64,000 nucleotides of DNA from Methylophaga nitratireducenticrescens (GCF_000260985.4 NC_017857.3:2232001-2296000); one strand, 5' to 3'. Counted from the stretch's first letter, positions 26,491 to 37,354 are shown. Translations and numbers: made by a program. Notes: a model not told the origin generated them from the sequence alone.

Positions 26491-29430
26491 TTAAGACAAA
26501 GCATCGAGCAGCTCTTGTGCCCGTTTTTTCTGTTCATCTGTACCCTGTTCAAGTACTTCTTCCAGAATACCTCTGGCACCTTCAGGATCACCCATATCTG
26601 AATACGCTGCTGCCAGATCCAGTTTAGTTTCAGCTTCATCGATTGAATCAAAGTCGCTAAGATCAAAGTCCAGCTCTTCATCATCAATACTACTATCTAA
26701 ATTTAGATAATCTTCAATAACATCATCCGTTTCTGTGGCAGTCTGATCTTCAGTTTCAAACGCCGATAAATCCAATTCATTAGAATCCAGAGAATCAAGC
26801 GATACAATTTCTTCAGGCTCTTCTGTTGCGGTATTTGCTTCTTCTGTTTCTTCAATACTCAGCTCGAGAATTTCCGGTGCAGAAGAGTCTGGTTGAAGTA
26901 CATTATCCTCATCCAGATTAACTCTCAGATCATCGTCTTCGGCAAACACAGGGGAGTCCGGTTCAATCTCTGCCTCTTTTTCTGCAGAATCATAAATGCT
27001 GTCAAACTGCAACATGTCTTCGTCATCACGCTGATAAATTTCATCAGCCTGCGAGACATATGCGGTTTCCGTTTTATAATCATCCAAATTAAACTCTATA
27101 TGATCGGATTTCTCAATCTCAGGATCAGTTGAAGAATCCATCGCAACTTCTGAAGTGGTATCTTCTTCAGCGCTGAACTCAGTTTCCGTTTGTTCTGCAA
27201 TTTCCTCAGTAATATCGTCTTGTTCTTCGGTGATCTCTACTGGCTCCGCAAATAGTGGATTATGGGGCAGTAACTGGTTCCCCCAGCTTCTGATTTCAGG
27301 CCACTGCGGGTGGGTTTCATCAATTCCAGAAGTATTCAGTATTGCAATGAAATCTGCAGATTTTTGTTGTTTGTAGTAAATAAACATCAATTTTGCTGCA
27401 ACTTCTTTATCGTAAGGTGCCTGTTGATGTGCTTGTTCAAGGGCAGTTCCTGCTTGAACATAATCTGCATACCCCACAAACATATCGGCTTGTGCGACTA
27501 ACTCATCAACCGACTGGGCTTTGCTTTCAGTGGCAGGAGGGATTTCCACGCTATTCATTACAGGGGTAACAATGTTCATACTACCGGTTTCAGCAGCCGG
27601 AGTAACCGGTTTGTTTTTCTTGATTTTACTGACGGCATCATCCCAACTGACTTCGCGCTGCCCGCGGCGGATAACCATCCAGATAATCAATAGCAATAAT
27701 AAAATTGCCAATAATGATTCAACTTTATGTGCTATTACAAAGGCTTGAACTCGCTGATAGAGTGAGTCCATTTGCTGTTGGTCCAGATCCAGAATCTGAG
27801 CAGCTTCATCGATTGCAGCATCTAGCTCAGCTGAAGCTGATTCGAGTTCTGCTACATCATCATTACTTTCCTCGGGATTGGTATTCGTTTGCTCACCATC
27901 CGCTGTATCGATAAATGCTTCCGAAGCTGTTTTATCTTGGGGTATAACTTCGTCAGTTGCAGACGTATCTTCCTGATCCGTTAATTCTGAGATCGCTAAA
28001 TCAAGCGTACTTTCATCAGCGTCAGTTGTTTCAGTTAAGACAACCCCTCTGGATAATTCCTCATTAGTCTCTAGCGTCGCCTTTTTCTGAGAAGCCAATT
28101 CTGAAACTGTCTCGTCATTATCAATAATAGTCGGTTGCCATTCACTATCGACATCCGTTTGATTGGCAGTATTGATTGCGTTATTTTCAACCTCGCTGCC
28201 TTCCAGAATCGCATTCGCTTCGTCAACCAGTGTAGCCAGGTCCATCTGAGCATCATCTTGTTCCAGCAGACTTTGTAATCTTGCCATATCCGCATCTTTG
28301 AGCGAAATAAGACGTCGCATGGTATCCAGCTGACGCTCCAACGCATCCATACGATTTTTAAAATCAATATTTTCCTGATTTTGTGCTTCGATGGTTTCCT
28401 GTGCCAGCGTTAATTGCTCACTAATCCGTTGTAAATCCGGATCGCCATTTATCTCAGGGTCTGTTTCCAGCAAGTCGTTTTCGCTAGCTGTAATCAACTT
28501 TAGCCGTGCATTTTCAGTATCAGCGCTTTTTTCACCAGCACCCACTGTGGATTGACCAGCATCATCAGCAGTTATCGCTTCTGTTTCACTATCTGAAGCA
28601 GCTATACTATTTGCCAGTGGCGGTGTTGCTTTATTAGCCGACAACGTCGGAGCAGGTGTGAAAGCACGATTTCGATTTTGCCAGGCAAGATTTTGTTGAT
28701 CGATGATTGTCTTTGCTTCATTGGGAGAAATTTGGATAATTTCATCCGTTATCGGGATTCTAAGCGTGCTGTCTGCATACAGGCTGTTCACATTGTTTTG
28801 TTGAAATGCCCGCGGATTTGCTTTAAGTAATCCCAACATCATCTGTTGCATCGTAATATCTGCTGAGGGTTTGGTTCTTTCAGCGATGCTCCATAAGGTA
28901 TCTTGTGAGCGAACTTTGTAATCCGTAATACTGGGCTGGACTGACAAGGTCGACCGTGGCACAGACGGAACAGTTTGCAGAGTGGCTGACGAGGGTGTTG
29001 AAACACTACTCTCTCGACCTCGGTAAAGCTCTTTAGGTGGATCCAGCAGTACCGTATATTCCCGAAGTAATTTCCCTTGTCCGGTAGTGGCCGCCAATAA
29101 AAATCCCAAAAAAGGCTCTTTGATTGGAATATCTGAGGTGACCAGGATTCGAGTGGAATCACTCTCTTCAACCACTTCAAAATTCAGTTGCGTCAATAAA
29201 AAGCTACGATCCAAGCCTGCACGCTCGAAATCCTCTACAGAGGCCAGCCTGACTTCGAGATTACCTCGTTCATCATCCCGAAGGGCATTAACGGTTATTT
29301 CTGCCTTGAACGGTTCATTCATGGCAGATTGCAGTGTTATCTGTCCCAGTCCAAAAGCGAAACCCGGCAAGGGAGTTAAGAAACCAAGTGCCGCAACTAC
29401 TGACAAACTGGTCAACGTTTTCTGTTTCAT
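26491..29430 (-). CDS. fimV: FimV-type peptidoglycan-binding hub protein
   Basis: 979 residues. Order: signal peptide (residues 1-25), FimV N-terminal domain (about 26-150), LysM-like domain (about 168-225, KVRSQDTLWSIAERTK), a coiled coil (about 330-385), a long acidic linker, one membrane helix (VESLLAILLLLLIIWMVIRR, about 572-592), another acidic low-complexity stretch, and a C-terminal TPR-like FimV domain (LDLAAAYSDMGDPEGARGIL). FimV anchors polar machinery, controls type IV pilus assembly and twitching. It sits in the classical asd-fimV-truA position. Acidic repeats make the exact length variable among relatives. Confidence 0.95.
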   Translation of the reverse strand: MKQKTLTSLSVVAALGFLTPLPGFAFGLGQITLQSAMNEPFKAEITVNALRDDERGNLEVRLASVEDFERAGLDRSFLLTQLNFEVVEESDSTRILVTSDIPIKEPFLGFLLAATTGQGKLLREYTVLLDPPKELYRGRESSVSTPSSATLQTVPSVPRSTLSVQPSITDYKVRSQDTLWSIAERTKPSADITMQQMMLGLLKANPRAFQQNNVNSLYADSTLRIPITDEIIQISPNEAKTIIDQQNLAWQNRNRAFTPAPTLSANKATPPLANSIAASDSETEAITADDAGQSTVGAGEKSADTENARLKLITASENDLLETDPEINGDPDLQRISEQLTLAQETIEAQNQENIDFKNRMDALERQLDTMRRLISLKDADMARLQSLLEQDDAQMDLATLVDEANAILEGSEVENNAINTANQTDVDSEWQPTIIDNDETVSELASQKKATLETNEELSRGVVLTETTDADESTLDLAISELTDQEDTSATDEVIPQDKTASEAFIDTADGEQTNTNPEESNDDVAELESASAELDAAIDEAAQILDLDQQQMDSLYQRVQAFVIAHKVESLLAILLLLLIIWMVIRRGQREVSWDDAVSKIKKNKPVTPAAETGSMNIVTPVMNSVEIPPATESKAQSVDELVAQADMFVGYADYVQAGTALEQAHQQAPYDKEVAAKLMFIYYKQQKSADFIAILNTSGIDETHPQWPEIRSWGNQLLPHNPLFAEPVEITEEQDDITEEIAEQTETEFSAEEDTTSEVAMDSSTDPEIEKSDHIEFNLDDYKTETAYVSQADEIYQRDDEDMLQFDSIYDSAEKEAEIEPDSPVFAEDDDLRVNLDEDNVLQPDSSAPEILELSIEETEEANTATEEPEEIVSLDSLDSNELDLSAFETEDQTATETDDVIEDYLNLDSSIDDEELDFDLSDFDSIDEAETKLDLAAAYSDMGDPEGARGILEEVLEQGTDEQKKRAQELLDALS

Positions 29431-29462
29431 TTAACTCCCCTTCCTTGACGCTCTCAGCTATG

Positions 29463-30485
29463 TTAGAGGTATTTTTCTACCAGTAGCTCGGCAATTTGCA
29501 CACTGTTCAGAGCGGCACCTTTGCGGACATTGTCTGAGACGACCCATAAATTCAAACCGTTTGGATGTGAAATATCCTCACGGATGCGTCCTACATATAC
29601 AGGATCCTGGCCAGAAGAATCTGTGACAGCAGTTGGATAACCACCATCTTTATGTTCATCAATGACCACTATACCGTCAAAGGCTGATAGCAATTCCTTG
29701 GCTTTTTCAGCAGAAATCTTGTCACGAGTTTCAATATGGATGGCTTCTGAATGTCCATAAAAAACCGGCACCCGAACAGCAGTCGGATTGACCTGAATAG
29801 TATTGTCTCCCATGATTTTACGAGTTTCCCAAACCATTTTCATTTCTTCTTTGGTGTAACCGTTATCCATGAAAACATCAATTTGCGGAATAACATTAAA
29901 AGCAATTTGTTTAGGATAGACTTCAGCCTCTGCGGGACGACCATTTAATAAAGCAGCAGTTTGCTTAGCCAATTCGTCCATTGCAGGTTTGCCACTTCCA
30001 GATACTGCCTGGTAGGTACAAACATTAATACGAGTAATCCCCACCGCATCGTAAATTGGTTTTAATGCCACCAGCATTTGAATGGTAGAGCAATTTGGAT
30101 TGGCGATAATGCCACGTTTTTTATAACCGACCACCGCATCTGGATTCACCTCGGGCACGATCAGTGGAACATCATCGTCATAACGAAATTGTGAAGTGTT
30201 ATCGATAACAATACAGCCTGCAGCCGCCGCTTTTGGTGCATAGATTTCAGAAACACTGGCACCGGGTGAAAATAAGCCAATCTGTACTTTGGAAAAATCA
30301 AACTCGGCCAGATCTTCAACTATTATCGATTTATTACCGAACTGCACAGTTGAGCCAGCTGAACGCTCACTGGCCAATGCATACACTTTACCTACCGGAA
30401 AATTCCGCTTATGCAGGATATCCAGCATGGTTTCACCAACAGCACCAGTAGCACCTACAACAGCAACATCAATTTGTTTAGCCAC
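29463..30485 (-). CDS. asd: Aspartate-semialdehyde dehydrogenase
   Basis: 340 residues from a GTG at 30485 (VAKQIDVAVVGATGAVGETM). The GTG has AGGTGG at a proper distance, while an upstream ATG at 30503, three bases after leuB, has no ribosome site and would add six residues. Reduces aspartyl phosphate to the semialdehyde for lysine, threonine, methionine and cell-wall diaminopimelate. The active cysteine lies in IANPNCSTIQM and the catalytic histidine region in VFYGHSEAIHIET. It links the leu genes to the fimV-trp block. Confidence 0.95.
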   Translation of the reverse strand: MAKQIDVAVVGATGAVGETMLDILHKRNFPVGKVYALASERSAGSTVQFGNKSIIVEDLAEFDFSKVQIGLFSPGASVSEIYAPKAAAAGCIVIDNTSQFRYDDDVPLIVPEVNPDAVVGYKKRGIIANPNCSTIQMLVALKPIYDAVGITRINVCTYQAVSGSGKPAMDELAKQTAALLNGRPAEAEVYPKQIAFNVIPQIDVFMDNGYTKEEMKMVWETRKIMGDNTIQVNPTAVRVPVFYGHSEAIHIETRDKISAEKAKELLSAFDGIVVIDEHKDGGYPTAVTDSSGQDPVYVGRIREDISHPNGLNLWVVSDNVRKGAALNSVQIAELLVEKYL

Positions 30486-30506
30486 ATTTCCACCTAAATT
30501 CATTTG

Positions 30507-31577
30507 TTACAGCGCTGCCACAACGGCATCGCCCATTTCAGCAGTGGTCACGCGAGTCATGCCCGCGGAGAAAATATCTGCTGTCCTTAAACCTTGATCC
30601 AGAACTTTACTTACGGCTTTTTCAATACGATCTGCAAAAGCTGGCTGGTCAAGGGTATAACGTAACATCATAGCAGCTGACAAAATCGTTGCCAGTGGAT
30701 TGGCAATGTTCTGACCAGCAATATCAGGGGCTGAACCGTGAATAGGTTCATACATTCCCTTGCCGTTTTCATCAAGCGACGCAGAGGGCAACATACCAAT
30801 CGAACCGGTCAGCATTGACGCACAATCTGACAAAATATCGCCAAACATATTGGTGGTCACCATAACGTCAAACTGCTTTGGCGCTCGCACTAGCTGCATT
30901 GCTGCATTATCAACATACATATGACTAAGCTCGACATCGGCATAGTCTTTGGACAATGTTGTCATCGTCTCACGCCATAATTCCGTGCATTCCAATACAT
31001 TGGCTTTGTCCACCGAACAAACACGGCTTTGCCTTTTACGGGCAATATCAAACGCCACGCGTCCAATGCGATTAATTTCACTTTCGCGATACACCAGTGT
31101 GTTGTAGCCTTCTTTCTCGCCATTTTCCAGAGTACGGATCCCTCTGGGCTGACCAAAGTAAATCCCGCCAGTTAATTCACGGACAATCATTAAATCCAGA
31201 CCAGCCACAACTTCTGGTTTCAGGGTGGATGCATCTGCTAATTGTGGATATAACAAAGCCGGACGTAAATTAGCAAAAAGGTTTAATTGTGAACGAATAC
31301 CCAATAAACCTTTTTCAGGACGCACACTGATATCCAGTGCTTCCCATTTATAGCCCCCCACTGCACCTAACAAAATGGCATCTGCATGTTTAGCCATCTG
31401 CAAGGTTTCATCAGGAAGTGGACTACCAGTTTCATCATAGGCAGCACCACCAATCAAACCGTATTCAAGTTCAATCGCCAAACCATCCTGTTTAAAAGCA
31501 TTTAAAACCTTTACCGCTTCGGCAACAATTTCCGGACCGATTCCATCACCGGCCAATACTGCAATTTTCTTTGTCAT
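30507..31577 (-). CDS. leuB: 3-isopropylmalate dehydrogenase
   Basis: 356 residues. Oxidises and decarboxylates 3-isopropylmalate in leucine synthesis with NAD. Substrate-binding [13 protein letters not shown], the catalytic [10 protein letters not shown] tyrosine/lysine region and metal-ligand aspartates in NMFGDILSD are all present; the N-terminus [14 protein letters not shown] is typical. It lies 30 bp after leuD. Confidence 0.97.
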   Translation of the reverse strand: MTKKIAVLAGDGIGPEIVAEAVKVLNAFKQDGLAIELEYGLIGGAAYDETGSPLPDETLQMAKHADAILLGAVGGYKWEALDISVRPEKGLLGIRSQLNLFANLRPALLYPQLADASTLKPEVVAGLDLMIVRELTGGIYFGQPRGIRTLENGEKEGYNTLVYRESEINRIGRVAFDIARKRQSRVCSVDKANVLECTELWRETMTTLSKDYADVELSHMYVDNAAMQLVRAPKQFDVMVTTNMFGDILSDCASMLTGSIGMLPSASLDENGKGMYEPIHGSAPDIAGQNIANPLATILSAAMMLRYTLDQPAFADRIEKAVSKVLDQGLRTADIFSAGMTRVTTAEMGDAVVAAL

Positions 31578-31607
31578 GAATGTTATTACTTATAAATGGA
31601 AAAAATA

Positions 31608-32246
31608 TTAGGAAAACAGCCACGGCGTTTGTTCGCGACGACGGGCCTCGTAAGCTTTGATTTCATCAGTATGCTGCAGGGTCAGACCAATATCATCCAG
31701 ACCTTCTATCAGACAATGCTTTTTAAAGCTGTCTATTTCGAAATGCAGGACTTCACCATCAGGCAACAAAATGCTCTGTTCTGGCAAATCAACGGTCAGC
31801 TTATAACCTGGAGTAGCCTCAACCTGATGAAATAGTTTTTCGACCAGCTGTTCATCGAGTTGTATTGTGAGAATGCCATTTTTACTGCTGTTGCTAAAAA
31901 AGATATCAGCAAAACTGGGCGCAATAATCACCCGAATACCATAATCTTCAAGCGCCCAAACTGCATGCTCACGGCTCGATCCACAACCAAAGTTTTCACG
32001 TGCCAGTAATATCGTCCCATCTTTATATCGTGGTTGATTCAATTCAAAATCGGGATTAAGCGGACGATCTTTACAATCCTGTCCCGGCTCACCATGATCC
32101 AGGTAACGCCATTCATCAAATAGATTTGGACCAAAACCACTGCGTTTTATTGATTTCAAAAACTGTTTTGGGATGATGGCATCCGTATCGACATTTGGTC
32201 GATCCAATGGGATCACGATTCCTGTTTCTACGGAAATTTTTTGCAT
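31608..32246 (-). CDS. leuD: 3-isopropylmalate dehydratase small subunit
   Basis: 212 residues. With LeuC it isomerises 2- to 3-isopropylmalate. Signatures are [20 protein letters not shown] and the swivelling-domain loop [18 protein letters not shown]. It is the first gene of the block, preceded by a 205-bp gap with an AT-rich region that should hold the promoter. leuC, normally the immediate upstream neighbour, is not in the window. Confidence 0.97.
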   Translation of the reverse strand: MQKISVETGIVIPLDRPNVDTDAIIPKQFLKSIKRSGFGPNLFDEWRYLDHGEPGQDCKDRPLNPDFELNQPRYKDGTILLARENFGCGSSREHAVWALEDYGIRVIIAPSFADIFFSNSSKNGILTIQLDEQLVEKLFHQVEATPGYKLTVDLPEQSILLPDGEVLHFEIDSFKKHCLIEGLDDIGLTLQHTDEIKAYEARRREQTPWLFS

Positions 32247-32451
32247 GTTTACCCCTTACTTTTTTTGCAGCACTTTTTAACAACCGATTTTATTATTCTT
32301 GTATGGTCGCCTTTTTCAAATATAAAGCTTTTTGCCGTTTGTTTTTTTATTTATTGCTCATCTGAATCTTGTCAAAACAAATATCAAAAACCTGCAAAAT
32401 AATACCATTGTTTGCAGTGCTATATATGTTCATGTGTCATTCTTTGAAAGT

Positions 32452-33348
32452 CTAGCGGACTTGTTGGATTTCACTTTCTATTGCATCGTGCTGCTGGATC
32501 AAATCATCAATTGACTTGGTCAGCTCGCTGTCCAGCGACCCTTTTAGAACCACAATTTCAACACGACGATTTATTGCCCGATTCTCAATAGAATCATTTG
32601 GGGCCAATGGCCGGGTATCGGCATAGCCTTCGAGCACAAAACGCTCTGGTGGAATGGTGTTGTATTTGAGCAGCTCATGGACGACTGAAGTGGCCCTGGA
32701 AGTTGATAACTCCCAGTTGGACCGATATCGGGAAGTATTTATGGGAATATTATCAGTATGGCCTGCCACCGCAATGAGGCCGTCAGTCTGTGTCAACACT
32801 TCATTAATTTTTTTCAAAATGGGGACAAAATCCTGATTCAATGTGGCATCGCCAGAAGGAAAGGAACCGCGCTCACGAATTCGGATAACAATACGGTTGA
32901 GCTGATTTTCTACAACGATCAAACCACGCTGTATTTCTGATTCAAGTGCTTCTTTAAACTCTTCAACCTCCTCGGCCACCTGCTTTGCCTGAGCTTCGGC
33001 AACAGCTTCGGCATCCATGGTGATTTTTAACACATCTTTCGTATCATCAGTGGTTTCCTGTCTGACAATATTCAGCGGTGTAGGTTTAGGCTCGCCCGGG
33101 CTGAATTCCTGTGCAATGATGCTGGTGCCTTTAGGAATAGCTTCAGCTACTACCTCCCGCTGCACACCAAACGCTTTTTCCAAAGACAGAACCACCATTT
33201 TATATTTGATGGCATCGATTTCGGCGAAAGATAACAACAGCACAAAGAAACACATTAATAACGACATTAAATCGGCAAATGTCGCCATATAGGCAGGCAA
33301 CCCCTTCTTTTGCTGCTTTTTGAAACTTTGCGTTTCAGACTCACTCAT
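32452..33348 (-). CDS. pomB: Flagellar motor stator protein PomB/MotB
   Basis: 298 residues. One membrane helix near the N-terminus (ATFADLMSLLMCFFVLLLSF) with the ion-carrying aspartate D26, followed by a periplasmic OmpA-like domain (VAGHTDNIPINTSRYRSNWE, LEGYADTRPLAPNDSIENRA) that grips peptidoglycan. The N-terminal sequence is closer to the sodium-driven PomB of Vibrio than to E. coli MotB; the ion is therefore inferred to be sodium. It follows pomA by 23 bp. No other flagellar genes are nearby. Confidence 0.92.
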   Translation of the reverse strand: MSESETQSFKKQQKKGLPAYMATFADLMSLLMCFFVLLLSFAEIDAIKYKMVVLSLEKAFGVQREVVAEAIPKGTSIIAQEFSPGEPKPTPLNIVRQETTDDTKDVLKITMDAEAVAEAQAKQVAEEVEEFKEALESEIQRGLIVVENQLNRIVIRIRERGSFPSGDATLNQDFVPILKKINEVLTQTDGLIAVAGHTDNIPINTSRYRSNWELSTSRATSVVHELLKYNTIPPERFVLEGYADTRPLAPNDSIENRAINRRVEIVVLKGSLDSELTKSIDDLIQQHDAIESEIQQVR

Positions 33349-33371
33349 AGAATTCTGCCGTCGTCAGCTGA

Positions 33372-34145
33372 TTAAGCTTCGGCTGGAGCTGGTGCTTCAG
33401 CATCCCGTTTTGAAGCCGGAAGATAATTTTTCAGTAACTCTTCCAATACTTTCGGGTTCTGACCTTCCTGAATTCCCATCACACTCTCAATGATAATACT
33501 TTTGTTCATCAGCTCTTCATTACTGCGAAGTGCAAGCTTATCGGCTACAGGCAAAGCAAACATATTGGCAATCATTGCACCGTATAAGGTTGTCAATAAT
33601 GCAATCGCCATCGCTGGACCAATTGATTTCGGATCGGACATATTCGATAACATTTGAACCAGACCAACCAAAGTACCGATCATTCCCATCGCCGGAGCGG
33701 CATCACCAATTTGCTGGAAAATCTGTTGACCGATGCTATGTCGATTGACCGTTTCATTCATTTCCGTGTTCAGGGCTTTTCTGACCACAGCCGGCTCATG
33801 ACCATCGACCAGCATTCGAATACCCAGTGCCAGTGCAGGATTTTTAACTTCTTGCCGCTCTAATGCCAGCAGACCTTCTTTACGGGCAATACCGGCTAAC
33901 TCAACGACACTGGTGATAATTTCAGAAGGATCTTCAGATTTATGCAAGAAGGCTTTGGTCGCCGTTTTCATTGAACCGATGAACTGTTTTAGGGTAAAGC
34001 GCATCATGACGACAGCAAAGGTGCCGCCAACAACTATCATGAAAGAAGGTGTGTTAACAAAAGTACTCGCCGCTGCCCCAAGAGCAATGGTGGCGATAAT
34101 CAGACTCCAGGCTATTAAAAAACCCAGTAAAGTAGCCAAATCCAC
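33372..34145 (-). CDS. pomA: Flagellar motor stator protein PomA/MotA
   Basis: 257 residues with four membrane helices: DLATLLGFLIAWSLIIATIA, SFMIVVGGTFAVVMM, and the pair spanning IGDAAPAMGMIGTLVGLVQM and AMAIALLTTLYGAMIANMFA. The cytoplasmic loop between helices 2 and 3 carries charged residues that contact the rotor. The length and the PAMGMIGTLVGL motif fit the shorter PomA type. Forms an ion channel with PomB, its downstream neighbour. Confidence 0.93.
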   Translation of the reverse strand: MDLATLLGFLIAWSLIIATIALGAAASTFVNTPSFMIVVGGTFAVVMMRFTLKQFIGSMKTATKAFLHKSEDPSEIITSVVELAGIARKEGLLALERQEVKNPALALGIRMLVDGHEPAVVRKALNTEMNETVNRHSIGQQIFQQIGDAAPAMGMIGTLVGLVQMLSNMSDPKSIGPAMAIALLTTLYGAMIANMFALPVADKLALRSNEELMNKSIIIESVMGIQEGQNPKVLEELLKNYLPASKRDAEAPAPAEA

Positions 34146-34233
34146 GTGCTTTTCTCCCTGATTAAGTCATACCTGAAGTCATAGAACAATTTTCGCGTTT
34201 AATTGTACCGGATGATACGCAAAATCAACAGTA

Positions 34234-36396
34234 TCAACTATTGACAGCCTGTTGGTGTTTTTTTCGACGATACATCAAAACAGCTGGCAACATTGCCAGG
34301 CTAAAAATAAACAACAGCAAAATCAGCGGCCAGATGGTCGGTTGATTCCATTTCGACCGCAACTGGTCCCGTAATAGCGGATCAATTCGATGATACTTTA
34401 ATGTATTGTTTGCCATCAGATTGGGTTTGATATTTTTATTCCACGCGTGGAACAACGTTAACTGTTTGGGATGAAATCCCCATACCCACGGCACATCATG
34501 GCGAACAATATCCACCATTTTATCGATAATTTGCTGACGCTCATCACCATCAGGCATCACCCGCATCTGCTCAAATAATTTATCGAATTCCGGGTTTTGG
34601 TAATTTGCACTGTTTTCACCATTATGAATGGCTTTGGCATTTGGTCCATATAAAAGAAACAGAAAATTTTCCGGATCCGGATAATCAGCGCTCCAGCCAA
34701 CCTTGAATATCTGCGTTTGCCCGCGACGCATCTTATCCTGAAAACGGTTGTAATCAGTTGATCGAATCACCAGCTGGATATTGAGTTTTTGAAATTGTTT
34801 ACGCATCCAGTCCAATTGGGCCTTGGCATCCGGTCCAACAGCAGAAACATCAAAATACAAAACTAACGGTTGCCCTGTTTCAGCATCTCGACCATTGGGA
34901 TATCCGGCATCCGCGAGTAATTCTTTGGCAAAGGAAATGGGCCTGGTGCGCACCGCATCATTCCGCCATTCATAAACGTAAGGATCCAATCCCTCCCGGC
35001 CTTCACGATAACCAAAAATGCCCGGAGGAATAGGTCCCTGTGCAGGAATTCCACGTCCGTTAAAGAAAATGGAAACGAATTCCTCCTGATCTATCGCAAT
35101 TGCAATTGCCTGACGCAGTTTGCGTGCTCGTTCACTGTCTCCCCCCACTACCGAATCCAGCATATTAAACCCAATATAATGGGTAGTGGTGCCAACAGCA
35201 GCCTGTAAATCAATACCTTTTTCCATCATGTCTTCGCTTAGCCCAAACGACCCACCTGAAGAAACCTGGATGGCCTGTTCAAAACTGTCGGAGGTTAAGC
35301 CACTGATATCGTAGTAACCCTGAATGAATTTCCCCCAGTAAGAAGTACTTTCTTTTTCCAGGGTGTAAATAATTTTATCGATAAATGGCATCGGCAAACC
35401 GGCATCATCCAGTAAACCAGCTGCAGCATCGCCAGGATTACCCTCACTGGGATAAATTTCACCGTGATAATTGGGGTTTTTAATCATCACCATGCGCCGG
35501 TTAGGGTCGTTTTCTACCATCTGATAGGCTCCCGTTCCAATCGGGTACCAGTCTAACGTGATATTTTTATCTTTTAAGACAGTCTGCTGGTAAAACACAT
35601 CGGCTTCCCAGGGAATAGGCGCAAAAAATGGCATTGCCAGCCAGTACTTCAGTTGGGGATATTGACCATAAACAGTAATTTGGTATTGATAATCATCAAT
35701 AACTTCCACCCCATCGATATGTAATTCCCGCAAATCCAGCGGCTTACCTTGTTGCTGCAGTTTATTGAGAGTGGCGGCAAAATCTCCCAAACCGACAATG
35801 TGTTCACTCATTAAGCCTAAAATGGGTGAATGCACTTCTGGATGCGCCAGCCGTTTAATTTGATATACATAATCAGCCGCTTTTAATTCCCGGGTGGCTT
35901 GCTCGGGAAAAGCCATAATCGTGTTCAGATGATTGGAGTTCTGTTCATCCAGATCGTGATATAGCCATTGTCCAGACGCATCCTGAGCGAATGCCGGATG
36001 TGGTTGATAGGCTATTCCGGGTCTCAGGGTAATCGTATAACGTGAAAAAGCGATATTTTCTGCTGTCTGTTGTGATCCCGCTAATACTTGTTGATTTTTA
36101 TCTAAAAATTCCACTTCCGGCATTTTGGCTGCGGTCAATGGTTCCATTTGATACGGACGTTTAAGGTAATGATATTGAAAGGGCGGCTCATATATCTGCG
36201 CTGTAATCAGACTTTCATTTGCTGAATAGGAACGGGCGGGATCAAGATGTTTTGGACGCAACATAAAGGAGCTGTAACTGACCGTTTTTTCACTCTCAGC
36301 TGCAGGGTATGGAGAGTTGATAGCCGATATATCACAACCGGTCAGCAATGCAATAACTATCCAGAAGAGCACAACAGAAAATCGGGGCATAACCAT
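34234..36396 (-). CDS. Membrane-tethered oligopeptide-type ABC substrate-binding lipoprotein
   Basis: About 720 residues from the ATG at 36396; the open frame extends to a TTG at 36468, but that adds an unlikely leader. The N-terminus (PRFSVVLFWIVIALLTGC) is a lipoprotein signal with lipobox LTGC. The body is a family 5 binding protein (LRQAIAIAIDQEEFVSIFFN, VGWSADYPDPENFLFLL). Unusually, the C-terminus has a second membrane helix (WPLILLLFIFSLAMLPAVLM) with a basic tail, so both ends are membrane-held. It stands alone; no permease or ATPase adjoins it. Confidence 0.85.
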   Translation of the reverse strand: MVMPRFSVVLFWIVIALLTGCDISAINSPYPAAESEKTVSYSSFMLRPKHLDPARSYSANESLITAQIYEPPFQYHYLKRPYQMEPLTAAKMPEVEFLDKNQQVLAGSQQTAENIAFSRYTITLRPGIAYQPHPAFAQDASGQWLYHDLDEQNSNHLNTIMAFPEQATRELKAADYVYQIKRLAHPEVHSPILGLMSEHIVGLGDFAATLNKLQQQGKPLDLRELHIDGVEVIDDYQYQITVYGQYPQLKYWLAMPFFAPIPWEADVFYQQTVLKDKNITLDWYPIGTGAYQMVENDPNRRMVMIKNPNYHGEIYPSEGNPGDAAAGLLDDAGLPMPFIDKIIYTLEKESTSYWGKFIQGYYDISGLTSDSFEQAIQVSSGGSFGLSEDMMEKGIDLQAAVGTTTHYIGFNMLDSVVGGDSERARKLRQAIAIAIDQEEFVSIFFNGRGIPAQGPIPPGIFGYREGREGLDPYVYEWRNDAVRTRPISFAKELLADAGYPNGRDAETGQPLVLYFDVSAVGPDAKAQLDWMRKQFQKLNIQLVIRSTDYNRFQDKMRRGQTQIFKVGWSADYPDPENFLFLLYGPNAKAIHNGENSANYQNPEFDKLFEQMRVMPDGDERQQIIDKMVDIVRHDVPWVWGFHPKQLTLFHAWNKNIKPNLMANNTLKYHRIDPLLRDQLRSKWNQPTIWPLILLLFIFSLAMLPAVLMYRRKKHQQAVNS

Positions 36397-36510
36397 CCAA
36401 CGTTGAAACCAGGCAAATAGGGAGTATAACGGGAATGTAAGCTGCTCGCCTCTTCCAGTACCTGCCAAAATCAGGTAAGTTTATCGGTTTTAAAATTTCT
36501 GGAGTACTTC

Positions 36511-37299
36511 ATGGGTTTTCTACAAGGCAAACGGGTATTGATTGTTGGCGTTGCCAGCTCGCGTTCTATCGCTGCCGGTATTGCGCATGCCATGGCACGT
36601 GAAGGTGCTGAATTAGCTTTTACTTACCAAAATGACAAACTCAAATCCCGCGTCGAAAAAATCGCTGAAGAATGTGGCTCCAATCCAGCATTAATTTTTC
36701 CTTGCGATGTTAGTAGTGATGAGCAAATCAAAACTGTTTTCGATGACCTGGCCAAACAATGGGATGGGCTGGACAGTATTGTTCATTCGGTCGCATTTGC
36801 TCCCCGTGAACAACTGCAAGGCAGTTTTGTTGACAGTGTGACACGTGAAGGTTTTGCCGCTGCACATGATATCAGTGCCTACAGCTTTGCTGCATTGGCG
36901 AAAGCGGGTAAAGAGTTAATGGCTGGCCGTAATGCTTCATTATTGACACTGAGCTATCTGGGTGCCGAACGTGCTATCGATAATTACAACGTTATGGGGG
37001 TCGCAAAAGCCGCTCTGGAAGCCACTGTCAGATATATGGCTTATTCATTAGGACCGGAAGGCATTCGTGTCAATGCTGTTTCTGCAGGCCCTATAAAAAC
37101 ACTTGCTGCTGCCGGTATTGGCGATTTTGGCAAGATGCTGGCCTATGGCGAACGTAATGCACCATTGCGTCGTAATGTCACGATTGATGAAGTTGGCAAT
37201 GTAGGTGCTTTCCTGTGCTCCGATCTGGCATCCGGGGTAACCGGCGAAATTACCTATGTTGACGGTGGTTACAATATTGTCGGTATTGGCGATAAGTAA
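36511..37299 (+). CDS. fabI: Enoyl-[acyl-carrier-protein] reductase [NADH]
   Basis: 262 residues, short-chain dehydrogenase fold. Reduces the double bond in each round of fatty-acid elongation. The cofactor motif [20 protein letters not shown] and the catalytic Tyr-x6-Lys in [20 protein letters not shown] are present, with [14 protein letters not shown] near the substrate loop. A ribosome site CTGGAG precedes the ATG. The gene ends at a strong terminator. Confidence 0.97.
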   Translation: MGFLQGKRVLIVGVASSRSIAAGIAHAMAREGAELAFTYQNDKLKSRVEKIAEECGSNPALIFPCDVSSDEQIKTVFDDLAKQWDGLDSIVHSVAFAPREQLQGSFVDSVTREGFAAAHDISAYSFAALAKAGKELMAGRNASLLTLSYLGAERAIDNYNVMGVAKAALEATVRYMAYSLGPEGIRVNAVSAGPIKTLAAAGIGDFGKMLAYGERNAPLRRNVTIDEVGNVGAFLCSDLASGVTGEITYVDGGYNIVGIGDK

Positions 37300-37325
37300 T
37301 TTTTTACCGATGTTCATTCAGTTAA

Positions 37326-37354
37326 CAAAAACAGGGCTTTCAGCCCTGTTTTTG
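37326..37354 (+). terminator. Rho-independent terminator of fabI
   Basis: Perfect 13-bp arms CAAAAACAGGGCT (37326-37338) and AGCCCTGTTTTTG (37342-37354) around a three-base loop, followed by TTTTAG. The A and T runs on both sides could make it work in either direction. Confidence 0.92.
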
